From the NCBI GenBank assembly GCA_030425045.1, contig JAUHVL010000006.1:132677-165434 (forward strand): a stretch of 32,758 bases of DNA, in the 5' to 3' direction. Position numbers and translations under genes: made by a program. Of the stretch, positions 1 through 8,492 are shown piece after piece. Numbering within the stretch: the stretch's first letter is position 1; every line of letters begins with the position of its first letter. The notes under the pieces were generated by a model. The model saw only the letters and a program-made list of their open reading frames with translations. It had not been told where the DNA came from and made no database searches. Source of the DNA: a bacterium. GTDB lineage: Bacteria; Bdellovibrionota; Bacteriovoracia; Bacteriovoracales; Bacteriovoracaceae.

Positions 1-257
1 AACTGTGGATATTCATTCGCTTTTTGTTTAATGCCTGCAAGAACAGCATCTACATCTGATTTATTTTTAATAGAATTTATCGCTTCATTAAAATTATCAA
101 TAATAAGTTGTTGTCCCGTAGCTTCTGAGGCTATTGATCTCGGAGCATTTTGTTTAGGTTTAGGTATTGATACATAGTTCATCTTGTCCCAAGCTGAAAA
201 GGCTACAATTCCAAGTAAAAAACAAACTGCTCCAATAATCATTCCGACATTTTTCAT
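1..257 (-). CDS. Membrane-anchored or secreted protein, N-terminal part only (runs off the window)
   Basis: An open frame reads from an ATG at 257 to the window edge, giving 85 codons with no stop. An AGGA-type ribosome binding site lies about 8 bases upstream of the ATG. The first ~22 residues (MKNVGMIIGAVCFLLGIVAF) form one hydrophobic helix after a short basic start, so the protein is either anchored in the inner membrane or has a signal peptide. The rest that can be seen is polar and probably helical. I do not recognise a family. It is divergent from the RND exporter gene, with about 100 bases between the two starts. Confidence 0.6.
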   Translation of the reverse strand, partial: MKNVGMIIGAVCFLLGIVAFSAWDKMNYVSIPKPKQNAPRSIASEATGQQLIIDNFNEAINSIKNKSDVDAVLAGIKQKANEYPQ

Positions 258-356
258 GAATTTTTTCCTAGGTTTACCTTATTACTCTGAAATACTCAGA
301 TTTTCGACATTATCAAAAGTATATACTGCTTTGAGTACTTCCATCAATTAGGTAAA

Positions 357-2579
357 ATGTACATTGGCAAAGAGAAAAATAAACTAATAGTACAAAAGAT
401 ATTGATGAAATTTAATAATACAATTTACAAAATATTATCAATATCAATCCCAATCATTTTAATCAGCTTTTGTATTTTACGTCTCGGAAATATCAAACCA
501 TACCAAGTTCAGAAGCTATTAAGAGAAGGTCATCCCATTCGAGTTTCCTATGAAGAATTTAATAAAAAATATAATGACGAAGATAAAGTTTATATACTTA
601 TAAAGAACAATAAAAAGTTTGAATTTAGCTATGTCGAAAACCTCTTAAATAGAATTAGTCAGGTATTAAAAAGAACTCCAGGAGTAAATTCTTACTCCCA
701 TCTGGGAAATGCAAAGTTTATTAATTACGCAAATAATACCTTTAAACTTGAATCATTTATAAAAAACGGAAACCTTTCGAAGGGCTCTCAAAATCGACTT
801 GAAACAGACTTTTGGAGTAATCATCTTATTTCTGAAGATGGTACAACACTGCTCATTACAGTAACTCTTTCTTCAAAGATTGATCGAAAAAAAAGAGTTC
901 CCTTAATTAAAAAAATTATTCAAAAAATTGAAAGTATTACCAGCAAAAATAACGAGCTTAAAGCCAATTTTATTGGAACTGAGGTTGCGAACTATTGGTT
1001 TACCCATGAAATGATTCGAAATGCCGCACAGATCACGCCTTTGCTCTTTACAATTTTTGGGCTATTTTTCTTTTTAGTTTTTAAGTCCTTTAAGTCAATG
1101 CTTATAAGTTTTATCGTGATCGTACTGGCCTACGCCTCAACGAGTATTCTCATCACCTTTGTCGAGGAAGGTATTGGTCCCTATAGTAACTTTGCTCTCC
1201 TTTTTGTCATTATTGTTTCAACAAGTGACTTAATTCATTTTTTTATTCAATTTAAGCAAAGTCATTCAAACTTAAGCGACACAATAAAAAAAATAAGAAT
1301 CCCATGTCTTCTCACATCTCTTACCACAGCGATCGGTTTTAGTTCATTACTCATTAATGAAAATCTCCCACTCAAATACCTAGGGCTTTACTGTATATCG
1401 GGAACTTTTATAGCTTATTTTTTAACATTTAACTTTGTTCCCCTTACAATAAAAGCCTTTAATGTTACCGTCCCGTCACTAGAGAGCCCAAGAGAAAAGA
1501 CAAATCGTCTCTGGAGTATTATTTTTAATCACTATAAAAAGATTTCAACCTTTTTTATCTTTTTTGCAACACTTCTTTTCATAAATACTTTTAGTCTAAA
1601 GATTGACGATAATACCTATAATAAATTTAATGAAACCCATCCCTTATCCCAAGCTATTACCGCGTTTAAAGACAATCTTAATTTTATGGGATCTGTGGAT
1701 ATTATTATTAAATCTAAAAAACAATCCATCATTTCAGAAAAATCTATTGATGATATTAAAAAATTAGAAAATGATTTACTTAAGATTCCTACAGCAAGCC
1801 ATCTTAAATCATTTTCTCAATTTTACGATAATATGAGAGAAACTCTTGCCAATGATTTTTCAGAAGAAAGAATCGATTCTATCTTCACCATGCTTTACAA
1901 CTATGGCGCCCTCAACTCACTTTATAAATATACAACTAATGAAATAAGAACCACTCTATTTCTTAATAGTTTAAGCTCTACCGATCTAGAAAATACTATT
2001 ATTGAGATTACAAAACTAAAAGATCGTTACCCTCAATTTGAAGTTGAAGTAAACGGTTTTGCAGCAATTAGAAATTATATCAGTCAAAACGTTATCAAGA
2101 ATTTTATCACCTCAATAGCACTGACTTTTGTTTTGATTGCAATAGTTTTTCTCGCTTTATTTAAATCTATAAAATGGAGCCTCCTTGCACTTGTCCCTAA
2201 TCTTCTTCCCCTACTTGTAATCAGTGGGTTCATGGGAATATTTGATATTACTATTGATAATAATCTTCTTATCTTGGTTTCAATTACTCTAGGTATCAGT
2301 GTTGATGATACGATACACTTCATTTACAAACTTAAAGAGAACTTAGAAATAAGTAATCTTGAGATGGCCATTAAAAATACGGTCAACGCTACACTTTATC
2401 CCCTTCTATCTACAACAAGTATCTTTTTACTGACTTTTCCATCTTTTCTTCTATCTGATGTCGTTTTATTCGAACAAGTTGGCTTTTTCCTGATGGCATC
2501 TCTTCTTACAGCATTTGTTGCAGACTTTTTTCTCTTACCATCAGTTTTATTAATCATATCAAAAAAGGATAAGCCATGA
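357..2579 (+). CDS. RND-superfamily (MMPL/HpnN-like) exporter, probably of a lipid
   Basis: A 740-residue inner-membrane protein with the doubled RND layout: one helix at ~25-41, a large periplasmic domain, a block of helices at ~225-370, a helix at ~392-412, a second periplasmic domain, and a final helix block at ~575-735. Proton-relay-like motifs sit in equivalent helices of each half: TSDLIHF (D291, H294) and SVDDTIHF (D650, D651, H654). The second is typical of the COG1033/MMPL branch, whose members move lipids or other hydrophobic molecules. Its stop overlaps the start of the next gene as ATGA, so it is probably co-translated with the phosphatidyltransferase. That makes a lipid product of the neighbours the likely substrate (inference). 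The ATG at 357 has only a weak ribosome binding site; the ATG at 405 is a possible alternative. Confidence 0.85.
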   Translation: MYIGKEKNKLIVQKILMKFNNTIYKILSISIPIILISFCILRLGNIKPYQVQKLLREGHPIRVSYEEFNKKYNDEDKVYILIKNNKKFEFSYVENLLNRISQVLKRTPGVNSYSHLGNAKFINYANNTFKLESFIKNGNLSKGSQNRLETDFWSNHLISEDGTTLLITVTLSSKIDRKKRVPLIKKIIQKIESITSKNNELKANFIGTEVANYWFTHEMIRNAAQITPLLFTIFGLFFFLVFKSFKSMLISFIVIVLAYASTSILITFVEEGIGPYSNFALLFVIIVSTSDLIHFFIQFKQSHSNLSDTIKKIRIPCLLTSLTTAIGFSSLLINENLPLKYLGLYCISGTFIAYFLTFNFVPLTIKAFNVTVPSLESPREKTNRLWSIIFNHYKKISTFFIFFATLLFINTFSLKIDDNTYNKFNETHPLSQAITAFKDNLNFMGSVDIIIKSKKQSIISEKSIDDIKKLENDLLKIPTASHLKSFSQFYDNMRETLANDFSEERIDSIFTMLYNYGALNSLYKYTTNEIRTTLFLNSLSSTDLENTIIEITKLKDRYPQFEVEVNGFAAIRNYISQNVIKNFITSIALTFVLIAIVFLALFKSIKWSLLALVPNLLPLLVISGFMGIFDITIDNNLLILVSITLGISVDDTIHFIYKLKENLEISNLEMAIKNTVNATLYPLLSTTSIFLLTFPSFLLSDVVLFEQVGFFLMASLLTAFVADFFLLPSVLLIISKKDKP

Positions 2580-3160
2580 GCTTATATCAACTCAAACCAG
2601 CATTTCAGAAAATATTGAGGCCACTTGTTATCTTATTAAATAAATGTAACATCACGCCTAATTTTGTGACGATTTCAACATGTCTCATATCCTGCATATT
2701 TTCTTATCTCGTTTTTCTCAATAAAGACTTACTTATTTTTGTCCCACTTTTTTTCTTTCTAAGAATGGCGTTAAATGCAATTGATGGTATGCTTGCTAAA
2801 GAGTTTCAACAAACGACAAATCTAGGTGCTATGTTAAATGAATTAACTGACGTCGTAGCTGATACTGCTTTATATTTTTCGTTAAGTGCACACAGTCTTG
2901 TTTCAATAGACGTTTTACTACTTTTTATCTTTCTCTCAAACCTCTCTGAATTTGCAGGATTGTCTGCATTATCTATTTCTAAAGAAAGACGATTTGATGG
3001 GCCTCTTGGAAAAAGTGATCGTGCACTTTTTATTTCTTTAGTTGCGCTTTTGAGTCATTATTTTACGTTTCAAACAAGTACCATGAATTATGTTTTCTAC
3101 GCTGCAAACATACTATTAATCATAACAATTATTAAAAGAGTTAAAAACGCACTAAGTTAA
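2576..3160 (+). CDS. CDP-alcohol phosphatidyltransferase, YnbA-like, with variant catalytic motif
   Basis: A 194-residue polytopic membrane protein of the family that transfers a phosphatidyl group from CDP-diacylglycerol to an alcohol. The family motif is D-x2-DG-x2-AR-x8-G-x3-D-x3-D. Here it reads N67-x2-D70-G71-x2-A74-K75-x8-G84-x3-N88-x3-D92, so two of four aspartates are asparagines and the arginine is lysine. I recall the NEL(G/T)D variant recurring in YnbA-type proteins, so it is more likely a subfamily trait than decay. The start overlaps the exporter stop (ATGA). At the 3' end it shares the bases TTAA with the stop of the convergent methyltransferase. The acceptor alcohol cannot be told from sequence. 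The pssA gene at 13455 has the full canonical motif. Confidence 0.85.
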   Translation: MSLYQLKPAFQKILRPLVILLNKCNITPNFVTISTCLISCIFSYLVFLNKDLLIFVPLFFFLRMALNAIDGMLAKEFQQTTNLGAMLNELTDVVADTALYFSLSAHSLVSIDVLLLFIFLSNLSEFAGLSALSISKERRFDGPLGKSDRALFISLVALLSHYFTFQTSTMNYVFYAANILLIITIIKRVKNALS

Positions 3161-4131
3161 ATTGATTTCTTTTTAGCGCTTAGAACTCCCATGGTATGGG
3201 GGATGACATCTATTGAGTGATGTTTTACATCTTTAAAATCGCTTTCTACTAACATCCTCGTTAGATCTTTAATTTTTGGCACTCTACCATTTACCGTTCT
3301 CAGCGATAAGCCTAACTTATAAAGACTTCGTGCAAGTTCGCCTTCTTTTTTATTTCCGAAGCAATCAACAATCAAAATTGTCCCTTCATCATTTAAGCAA
3401 TCTCGAGTCTTATTGATAAGAGTTTTTAAATCATCATCTGATTCAAGATGAGCAACATTACCAAGAATTGCCAAGTCATTATTTTTGGAAAAATCTACAA
3501 GATGATAATTACCCTCAATTAGCGAGACTCTCTCCTCTAAGTTATTCTTAGCAATTCTCTCTTTTGCAACTTTTAAAACTCCAGGCCAATCAACCATATA
3601 ACCCTTTGCCTCATTATCTTTTGCTAAAAAGTAACTACTCCAAATTCCTGATCCGGCTCCAATATCAATGATACTTTTATATTTTTGGGGAAATAATTTT
3701 GTTAAATACTGTGCACTTGGCTCCATCATATGGCCAAGAGAGCGAACTTCATTTTGATAGATTTCTTCACTTTCATTCACATCATCCATTTTTCGAAAAG
3801 GAATATTTTCTAAAATAAATGTTGGAAGATGCTCCCAGTACTGAGAACTAAGTGTTTGATAATTGTCTTTCATCATCATAAAAACAGGAGCTAACTTATA
3901 GCCTTGCTCTTCTTTCACCAAGAGATCTAAAGCACATAAAACATCATAAATTTCTTCAAGTGTTTTGGAGTTTAAGCCTTTTTCTGATGCAATTTTTTCG
4001 GTGCTAACTGTATCTTCTACAAAAAAAGGAGCTAATAACTTAAGCTTCGAAACAGTATTAAAAACATAAGCTCCCCCATTCATCGTCATGAGATTAAAGT
4101 ATGTTTTTAATATCTCTTCGTTTGAGCTCAA
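3157..4131 (-). CDS. SAM-dependent methyltransferase, O-methyltransferase type
   Basis: A 324-residue soluble protein with the two-domain plan of acetylserotonin/caffeate-type O-methyltransferases. Residues ~1-85 look like a winged-helix dimerisation domain. Residues ~150-320 form a Rossmann methyltransferase with motif I DIGAGSG (156-162) and the acidic MVDW strand end at ~179-182. It probably methylates a hydroxyl on a small molecule or lipid headgroup; the substrate is unknown. The start is TTG, one base after the stop of the upstream hydrolase-methyltransferase gene, so the two form an operon with coupled translation. It gives the locus a second methyltransferase besides the one fused in its neighbour. 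Confidence 0.8.
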   Translation of the reverse strand: MSSNEEILKTYFNLMTMNGGAYVFNTVSKLKLLAPFFVEDTVSTEKIASEKGLNSKTLEEIYDVLCALDLLVKEEQGYKLAPVFMMMKDNYQTLSSQYWEHLPTFILENIPFRKMDDVNESEEIYQNEVRSLGHMMEPSAQYLTKLFPQKYKSIIDIGAGSGIWSSYFLAKDNEAKGYMVDWPGVLKVAKERIAKNNLEERVSLIEGNYHLVDFSKNNDLAILGNVAHLESDDDLKTLINKTRDCLNDEGTILIVDCFGNKKEGELARSLYKLGLSLRTVNGRVPKIKDLTRMLVESDFKDVKHHSIDVIPHTMGVLSAKKKSI

Positions 4132-4132
4132 C

Positions 4133-5905
4133 CTAACTCACCATTCGTGTATTTTTATTTTTTGAAAATTCAGCTGTCGAAACAGTGAAAATACCCCAAT
4201 TGTCTATTTCCATATCTACTTTTGAAGCTCCCGCTACTTCAAAAAGTTGATCCAACTCTTGCTGAGTCCGACGTCTCATAATCCACTTTTTTCCTTCTCG
4301 ATTACTTAAAGTATTTGCAATCATCTCAAGCTGAGGATGCCAAGGCTGTCCTGTATAAATAAGATAACCATCCTCTTGCATATTATCAGTAAAGCCCGAA
4401 ATAGATTCTGCAACAAGATCATTATCTGGGAATAACTCATAAAGGCCTGAAACAATCACAATATTAGGTGTATAGTCTTGAGTTTCAAAAGACTTTCTAG
4501 AAAATGCATCTTCAACTTTAAATTCAACATTTGTACAGTTTAATGATTTCGCAATCCTCTTTCCTTCATCGATATTTGCGTGAGAGTAATCTCTTAATAA
4601 TACTTTAAAATCAAATCGCTCATATTCTTTTGCTAATTCAATCAGGTAGCGACCAGGTCCAGATGCAATATCCATTATTCTAATTGGTTTTCCTTCTGCT
4701 AGTAACTTATCAACTACATTCCTTACACTATTTTGAAGATTAACTTTTCTTCTTCTAATACCTCTCCAACCGATGGCGTTTATATAGAAATAGTCGATAA
4801 TCTTTCCAAACCAAGTAAATCCTTCTGGCTTATTTTTATATACATGATCAAGTGAAACACCAGAATCAAAACCATATTTCATTCCGACCCGAATGCCCTT
4901 CGACATCCAGCCAAGAGTTTTCATCATCATCTTTTGAAACAAAAACATAAATTCATCAAATAAAGGAGGATGTTTTTGGTATAAGTTTTTATACTCTTCT
5001 CTTGTATATCCTTCTTTGTGAGCATTCGTTAATGACACCACCTCAAGCTCATTTGAAAAGCAATCATGAATAAAGTGAGCACACTCATTGAAAGCTTGAT
5101 GACGTTCTTTTTCATAGAGAACACCATGATAAAAACCACTTAAAGAAACAAACCTTTTTCTTGTAGAAGATAGTTTTTCAAAAAATTCTCTTTGTACTTT
5201 ATTATCAACGACATAATCTTTTTCAGCACTCAAAACAAGCGTCGGGACATGAATAGCTCCAGCGTCTTCAACAACTCGCTTACTGGTATCAAAAAGATCA
5301 ATAAGAATATTAACTGCAATTTGAGGAGTTATAAGAGGGTCAGAATCGTAAAGTTTCTGTTGTTCTACGTCATGGGTTAGAAATTTAGATTTCACATAGC
5401 TAGAAATAAACATCGGCCTTTTAATAAGATCCATTGTCCTCAAACCTGCTAAAGCAAAAGGTACGTATAACTTGACCTTAAAAGCTGGTGCAGCTAAGAC
5501 CATCCCTCTTATTTTTGGAGCATAATCATGAACCCATGTAGAAGCAACAACAGCACCAACACTATTGGCCACAACAAGCATTTCATCAACGGGGATATCA
5601 TATTTCTTTGAAACAAATCTCACAAAACTATCAAGGTCTCTTACCATATGGCCAAAGCTCGGTGCAAACCCTCTCTCTCCAGGAGATTCTCCGTGTCCTC
5701 TACCATCATACCCAAATACCCAATAACCATCTGTACCAATACCTTCAATAAGGTCATCGAGGCGTCCACTATGTTCGTGACCTCTATGTAGTACAATGAT
5801 CGCTTTCTTTTTCGTATCTTTAGATACCGGCATCCAGGATCGGTAAACTAATTTTGTCCCATCAAAAGTTTGGAACTCATCCTTGAGTGCCTCTCTATTA
5901 TGCAT
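4133..5905 (-). CDS. Bifunctional alpha/beta hydrolase - SAM methyltransferase fusion, YnbC-like
   Basis: A 590-residue two-domain protein. Residues ~10-285 are an alpha/beta hydrolase of the monoacylglycerol-lipase/serine aminopeptidase S33 type, with oxyanion-region HRGHEHSGR (40-48), GHGES (70-74), nucleophile elbow VANSVGA (Ser115), acid Asp230 in SAEKD and His260 in GFYHG. Residues ~375-580 are a methyltransferase with DIASGPGRYL (412-421) and DYSHANI (439-445). The same fusion and length are known for E. coli YnbC (~585 residues), which sits with YnbA and YnbB. A role in hydrolysing and methylating a lipid or its headgroup is inferred. The start has an AGGGG ribosome binding site about 6 bases upstream. 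The elbow has Ala instead of the first Gly of GxSxG. Confidence 0.85.
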   Translation of the reverse strand: MHNREALKDEFQTFDGTKLVYRSWMPVSKDTKKKAIIVLHRGHEHSGRLDDLIEGIGTDGYWVFGYDGRGHGESPGERGFAPSFGHMVRDLDSFVRFVSKKYDIPVDEMLVVANSVGAVVASTWVHDYAPKIRGMVLAAPAFKVKLYVPFALAGLRTMDLIKRPMFISSYVKSKFLTHDVEQQKLYDSDPLITPQIAVNILIDLFDTSKRVVEDAGAIHVPTLVLSAEKDYVVDNKVQREFFEKLSSTRKRFVSLSGFYHGVLYEKERHQAFNECAHFIHDCFSNELEVVSLTNAHKEGYTREEYKNLYQKHPPLFDEFMFLFQKMMMKTLGWMSKGIRVGMKYGFDSGVSLDHVYKNKPEGFTWFGKIIDYFYINAIGWRGIRRRKVNLQNSVRNVVDKLLAEGKPIRIMDIASGPGRYLIELAKEYERFDFKVLLRDYSHANIDEGKRIAKSLNCTNVEFKVEDAFSRKSFETQDYTPNIVIVSGLYELFPDNDLVAESISGFTDNMQEDGYLIYTGQPWHPQLEMIANTLSNREGKKWIMRRRTQQELDQLFEVAGASKVDMEIDNWGIFTVSTAEFSKNKNTRMVS

Positions 5906-6000
5906 TTCTAACCCCTATGTTGATTTTCTGATATGTGCTATCATTGAGTAACATTAGATTAATGGTAACAAGTTGATATGGTTGTTCTCAAGTAGGTCAA

Positions 6001-6945
6001 ATGATCCCATTTTTAATATTCCCAAATGAAATCACCTTTTTACTAATATGTTACTTTTTTGCTCTATTATTTTTCACTCTTATTTTTGTTCCACTAAACA
6101 AGTTAAAACCAAGTAATTTAACAAAGAATTTAAAAGAACGTGTTTTCTCTTGGTGGATCATTTTTATCTGCTACCTGATTTTCTTAGGTATCAATAAAGA
6201 AATTAGCTTTATAGGTTTTTGTCTCTGCTCTTTTATTGCCCATAGAGAGCTTATTTCAAACCTAAGTTTTCCTATTGAATCTAGAAGAATAGTCCTATGG
6301 TCATATCTTGCAATCCCTGTTCAATACTATATTGCTTATACCGGTAAACTTATCCCCTTTTTAGTTTTTCTACCCTTAGGAATGCTCTTTCTTATTTCAC
6401 TAAGAAATATTTTAGAAGATAAGCCAGAATTTAGTTTAAAGGTATTCACAGAGCTTTATTGGTCATTAATGTTAACGACTTTTACAATTTCACACATTCC
6501 ATATATTTTAAACTTACCAACATCTCCTGCGGAACAAAACGCTCCTCAAGCTCTAATCTTTTTTCTTATTTTCATCACTGCTTCAAATGATATCTTTCAG
6601 TATACCTTCGGTAAGCTCTTTGGTCGTAAAAAAGTATTTCCACAAACAAGTCCGAACAAGACTCTCGCTGGAATTATCGGAGGAGTGGTTGGTAGCTTAG
6701 CCCTAGCCTATTTATTCAAAGATATTATGCCACTATCACTAAAACAAACCTTGCTATTAGGAGCTATCATTTCACTTAGTGGTTTCCTTGGTGATATGAA
6801 TATTTCCTCTCTCAAAAGAAATTTAAACGTTAAAGATATGAGCAATTTTATTCCAGGTCATGGAGGCGTACTCGATCGCTTAGATTCACTTTGTTTTTCT
6901 TCAATCGCTTTCTTTTATACAATTTATAGCTGGATATACGCTTGA
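6001..6945 (+). CDS. Phosphatidate cytidylyltransferase paralogue, YnbB-like
   Basis: A 314-residue polytopic membrane protein that should convert phosphatidate and CTP to CDP-diacylglycerol. The CdsA signature is complete near the C terminus: SSLKRNLNVKDMS followed by IPGHGGVLDRLDSL (269-297). SNDIFQY...GKLFGRK...SPNKT (195-220) matches the upstream conserved block. It is a second copy; the housekeeping cdsA is at 17081. The N-terminal half is unlike that copy and fits the YnbB type (~300 residues). It diverges from the YnbC-like gene across 95 bases and overlaps the next gene by 4 bases. A dedicated CDP-diacylglycerol supply for the YnbA-like enzyme is the natural inference. Confidence 0.88.
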   Translation: MIPFLIFPNEITFLLICYFFALLFFTLIFVPLNKLKPSNLTKNLKERVFSWWIIFICYLIFLGINKEISFIGFCLCSFIAHRELISNLSFPIESRRIVLWSYLAIPVQYYIAYTGKLIPFLVFLPLGMLFLISLRNILEDKPEFSLKVFTELYWSLMLTTFTISHIPYILNLPTSPAEQNAPQALIFFLIFITASNDIFQYTFGKLFGRKKVFPQTSPNKTLAGIIGGVVGSLALAYLFKDIMPLSLKQTLLLGAIISLSGFLGDMNISSLKRNLNVKDMSNFIPGHGGVLDRLDSLCFSSIAFFYTIYSWIYA

Positions 6946-7574
6946 GAAAAGTACACGCCTTCTTATTAATCATTATTCATAAAGTTATTATGTATCCTTT
7001 CCTAAGAGTTTTTATAGGGATGGAAGTACAAAGAAATCAGAGTCTATTTTTAGGAAAATATATTATTGTATCTAATCACTCCTCACACACTGATACTTCA
7101 GCAATCCTTAGTATCTTACCACTCTCAAAGATACATAAACTAAGACCTGTTGCGGCTCAAGATTATTTTACTAAAAACAAACTTTTTAAAATATTTACTC
7201 AACTTTTCTATAATGCCATATTCATAGATCGCGTTACGAAAGATGGAAAACAAAACTCTATCAATATCATGGCACAAACCATTGATCGTGGAGACAATCT
7301 CCTCATCTTTCCAGAAGGCTCTAGAGTATCGAGTGATAAAGTAGGCCCTTTCAAATCTGGGGTTATAAAAATCCTCAAGGAGAAACCTGAAATTCCCTAC
7401 ATACCAATTTATATAGACTCATCCGCAAACACTCTTCCAAAGGGAGATGGCTTACTCATTCCTCATAATTTTAAAGTTGTCATTGGAGATGCGAAGTTTA
7501 TTGATCCAAAGATGAACGACGAGGAATCTTTGAAAAAAATTAGAGACTCTGTCGTGAGTTTAGCGAGCTTGTGA
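6942..7574 (+). CDS. 1-acyl-sn-glycerol-3-phosphate acyltransferase, PlsC family
   Basis: A 210-residue membrane-associated acyltransferase. Motif I is NHSSHTD (His46, Asp51; the HX4D catalytic pair), and motif III is FPEGSR (123-128), the acyl-acceptor phosphate site. An N-terminal hydrophobic helix (~7-26) anchors it. The family makes phosphatidate by acylating lysophosphatidate. The start is TTG overlapping the TGA of the cytidylyltransferase (TTGA), so the two are translationally coupled: acylation, then CDP activation. Because this is a separate set from general phospholipid synthesis, it may select special acyl chains (inference). Confidence 0.87.
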   Translation: MRKVHAFLLIIIHKVIMYPFLRVFIGMEVQRNQSLFLGKYIIVSNHSSHTDTSAILSILPLSKIHKLRPVAAQDYFTKNKLFKIFTQLFYNAIFIDRVTKDGKQNSINIMAQTIDRGDNLLIFPEGSRVSSDKVGPFKSGVIKILKEKPEIPYIPIYIDSSANTLPKGDGLLIPHNFKVVIGDAKFIDPKMNDEESLKKIRDSVVSLASL

Positions 7575-7700
7575 ATTCGAAGCCAACCGACTTAAATCAT
7601 ATTTGACCATTTTATACGAGTAAGTATGTACTGGACTTTTAAATGAAGTCACAACTTTAACAGTAACAACAAGTAAAAAGATAATACATAACTCTTTCAT
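7560..7700 (-). CDS. Possible small membrane or secreted protein (46 aa)
   Basis: This ORF of 46 codons reads from an ATG at 7700 to a TAA at 7562-7560. Residues 3-19 (ELCIIFLLVVTVKVVTS) are hydrophobic, as in a signal or anchor, followed by a short polar basic tail. An AGGAG lies upstream but about 12 bases from the ATG, which is long. The tail is antisense to the last 15 bases of plsC. It is the only plausible coding content in the 190-base gap. No family is recognised and it may be chance. Confidence 0.25.
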   Translation of the reverse strand: MKELCIIFLLVVTVKVVTSFKSPVHTYSYKMVKYDLSRLASNSQAR

Positions 7701-7794
7701 AAAAAGATTAAACTCCTAAATAGACTAACGGTTCCTCCCCAAAAAATATTGAATACCCCTGCCCGAGGTGGAAAAAAACTCCATTGTAAGTTAT

Positions 7795-8490
7795 ATGTAT
7801 AATAAGAGGATGAATGAAAACTTAGTACTTTTTAGTACAACACATTACATTTCCAGCTTAACTGTTATATTTATTATCGCTTTATCAGTCTTTCTTTGTT
7901 CTAAATTTAAGATATCATTTGGAAAAAAATATAGTGTCTTTCTTGTCATCTATTACGTACTTGACTGCATGATCAGAAATAGTGTCCGCGAACTTCATAT
8001 TATAGAGTACCTACCTCTTCATATCTGTAGTATCCTTTTTTTCATCTCAGCATATTCTTTCTATAAGGAAAGTATCATTGGCCATCAAATTACTTTTTTT
8101 TGGACCTTTTCACTAACTCTGCAATCATTAATTTTTCCAATTCCTGGTGACCACCTCTACTCGCTAGAGTTTTTTCGCTATTTTCTCACACACGGATTAA
8201 TTATATTTAATGCATGTTATGTTTTTTTTAGATTAAACATACCTCTTAATTTTCAATCTTTATTAAACTCTTTCTATGCTTTACAAGTACTCATACTCAT
8301 TGCCATTCCTTTTAATTACTTTTTTGAACTAAATTTTATGTTCTTAAATCAAAAACCTCCATCCCCAACTCCCGTCGACTACTTTGGTCCGTGGCCTTGG
8401 TATGTTTTAGTGGTAGATCTCATCACATTTATGGTATTTAGTTTACTGCTCTTACTTACTAAAATAATTTCGAGGATAAGAGGTAATTAA
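7795..8490 (+). CDS. YwaF/TMEM164-family integral membrane protein (TIGR02206 type)
   Basis: A polytopic membrane protein of about 230 residues with roughly six to seven helices. The family landmarks are present: an early FSTTH segment, ELHIIEYLPLHIC, FFWTFSLTLQSLIFPIPGD, FRYFLTHG, and near the end FLNQKPPSPTPVD followed by FGPWPWY. I know this pattern from TIGR02206/YwaF proteins. The animal relative TMEM164 is reported to be an acyltransferase for ether phospholipids using a cysteine, and the Cys in LPLHIC is a candidate equivalent. Next to a phospholipid-making block, a lipid acyl-transfer role is attractive but unproven. The start is uncertain: GTG 7768, ATG 7795 and ATG 7810 are in frame and none has a well-spaced ribosome binding site. 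A TATAAT at 7798-7803 could even favour 7810. Confidence 0.75.
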   Translation: MYNKRMNENLVLFSTTHYISSLTVIFIIALSVFLCSKFKISFGKKYSVFLVIYYVLDCMIRNSVRELHIIEYLPLHICSILFFISAYSFYKESIIGHQITFFWTFSLTLQSLIFPIPGDHLYSLEFFRYFLTHGLIIFNACYVFFRLNIPLNFQSLLNSFYALQVLILIAIPFNYFFELNFMFLNQKPPSPTPVDYFGPWPWYVLVVDLITFMVFSLLLLLTKIISRIRGN

Positions 8491-8492
8491 AA

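Noticed and set aside
4133-5905. Possible recent artificial fusion or frameshift joining a hydrolase and a methyltransferase
   Set aside because: The same two-domain architecture and length are known in YnbC proteins, so it is a stable fusion.
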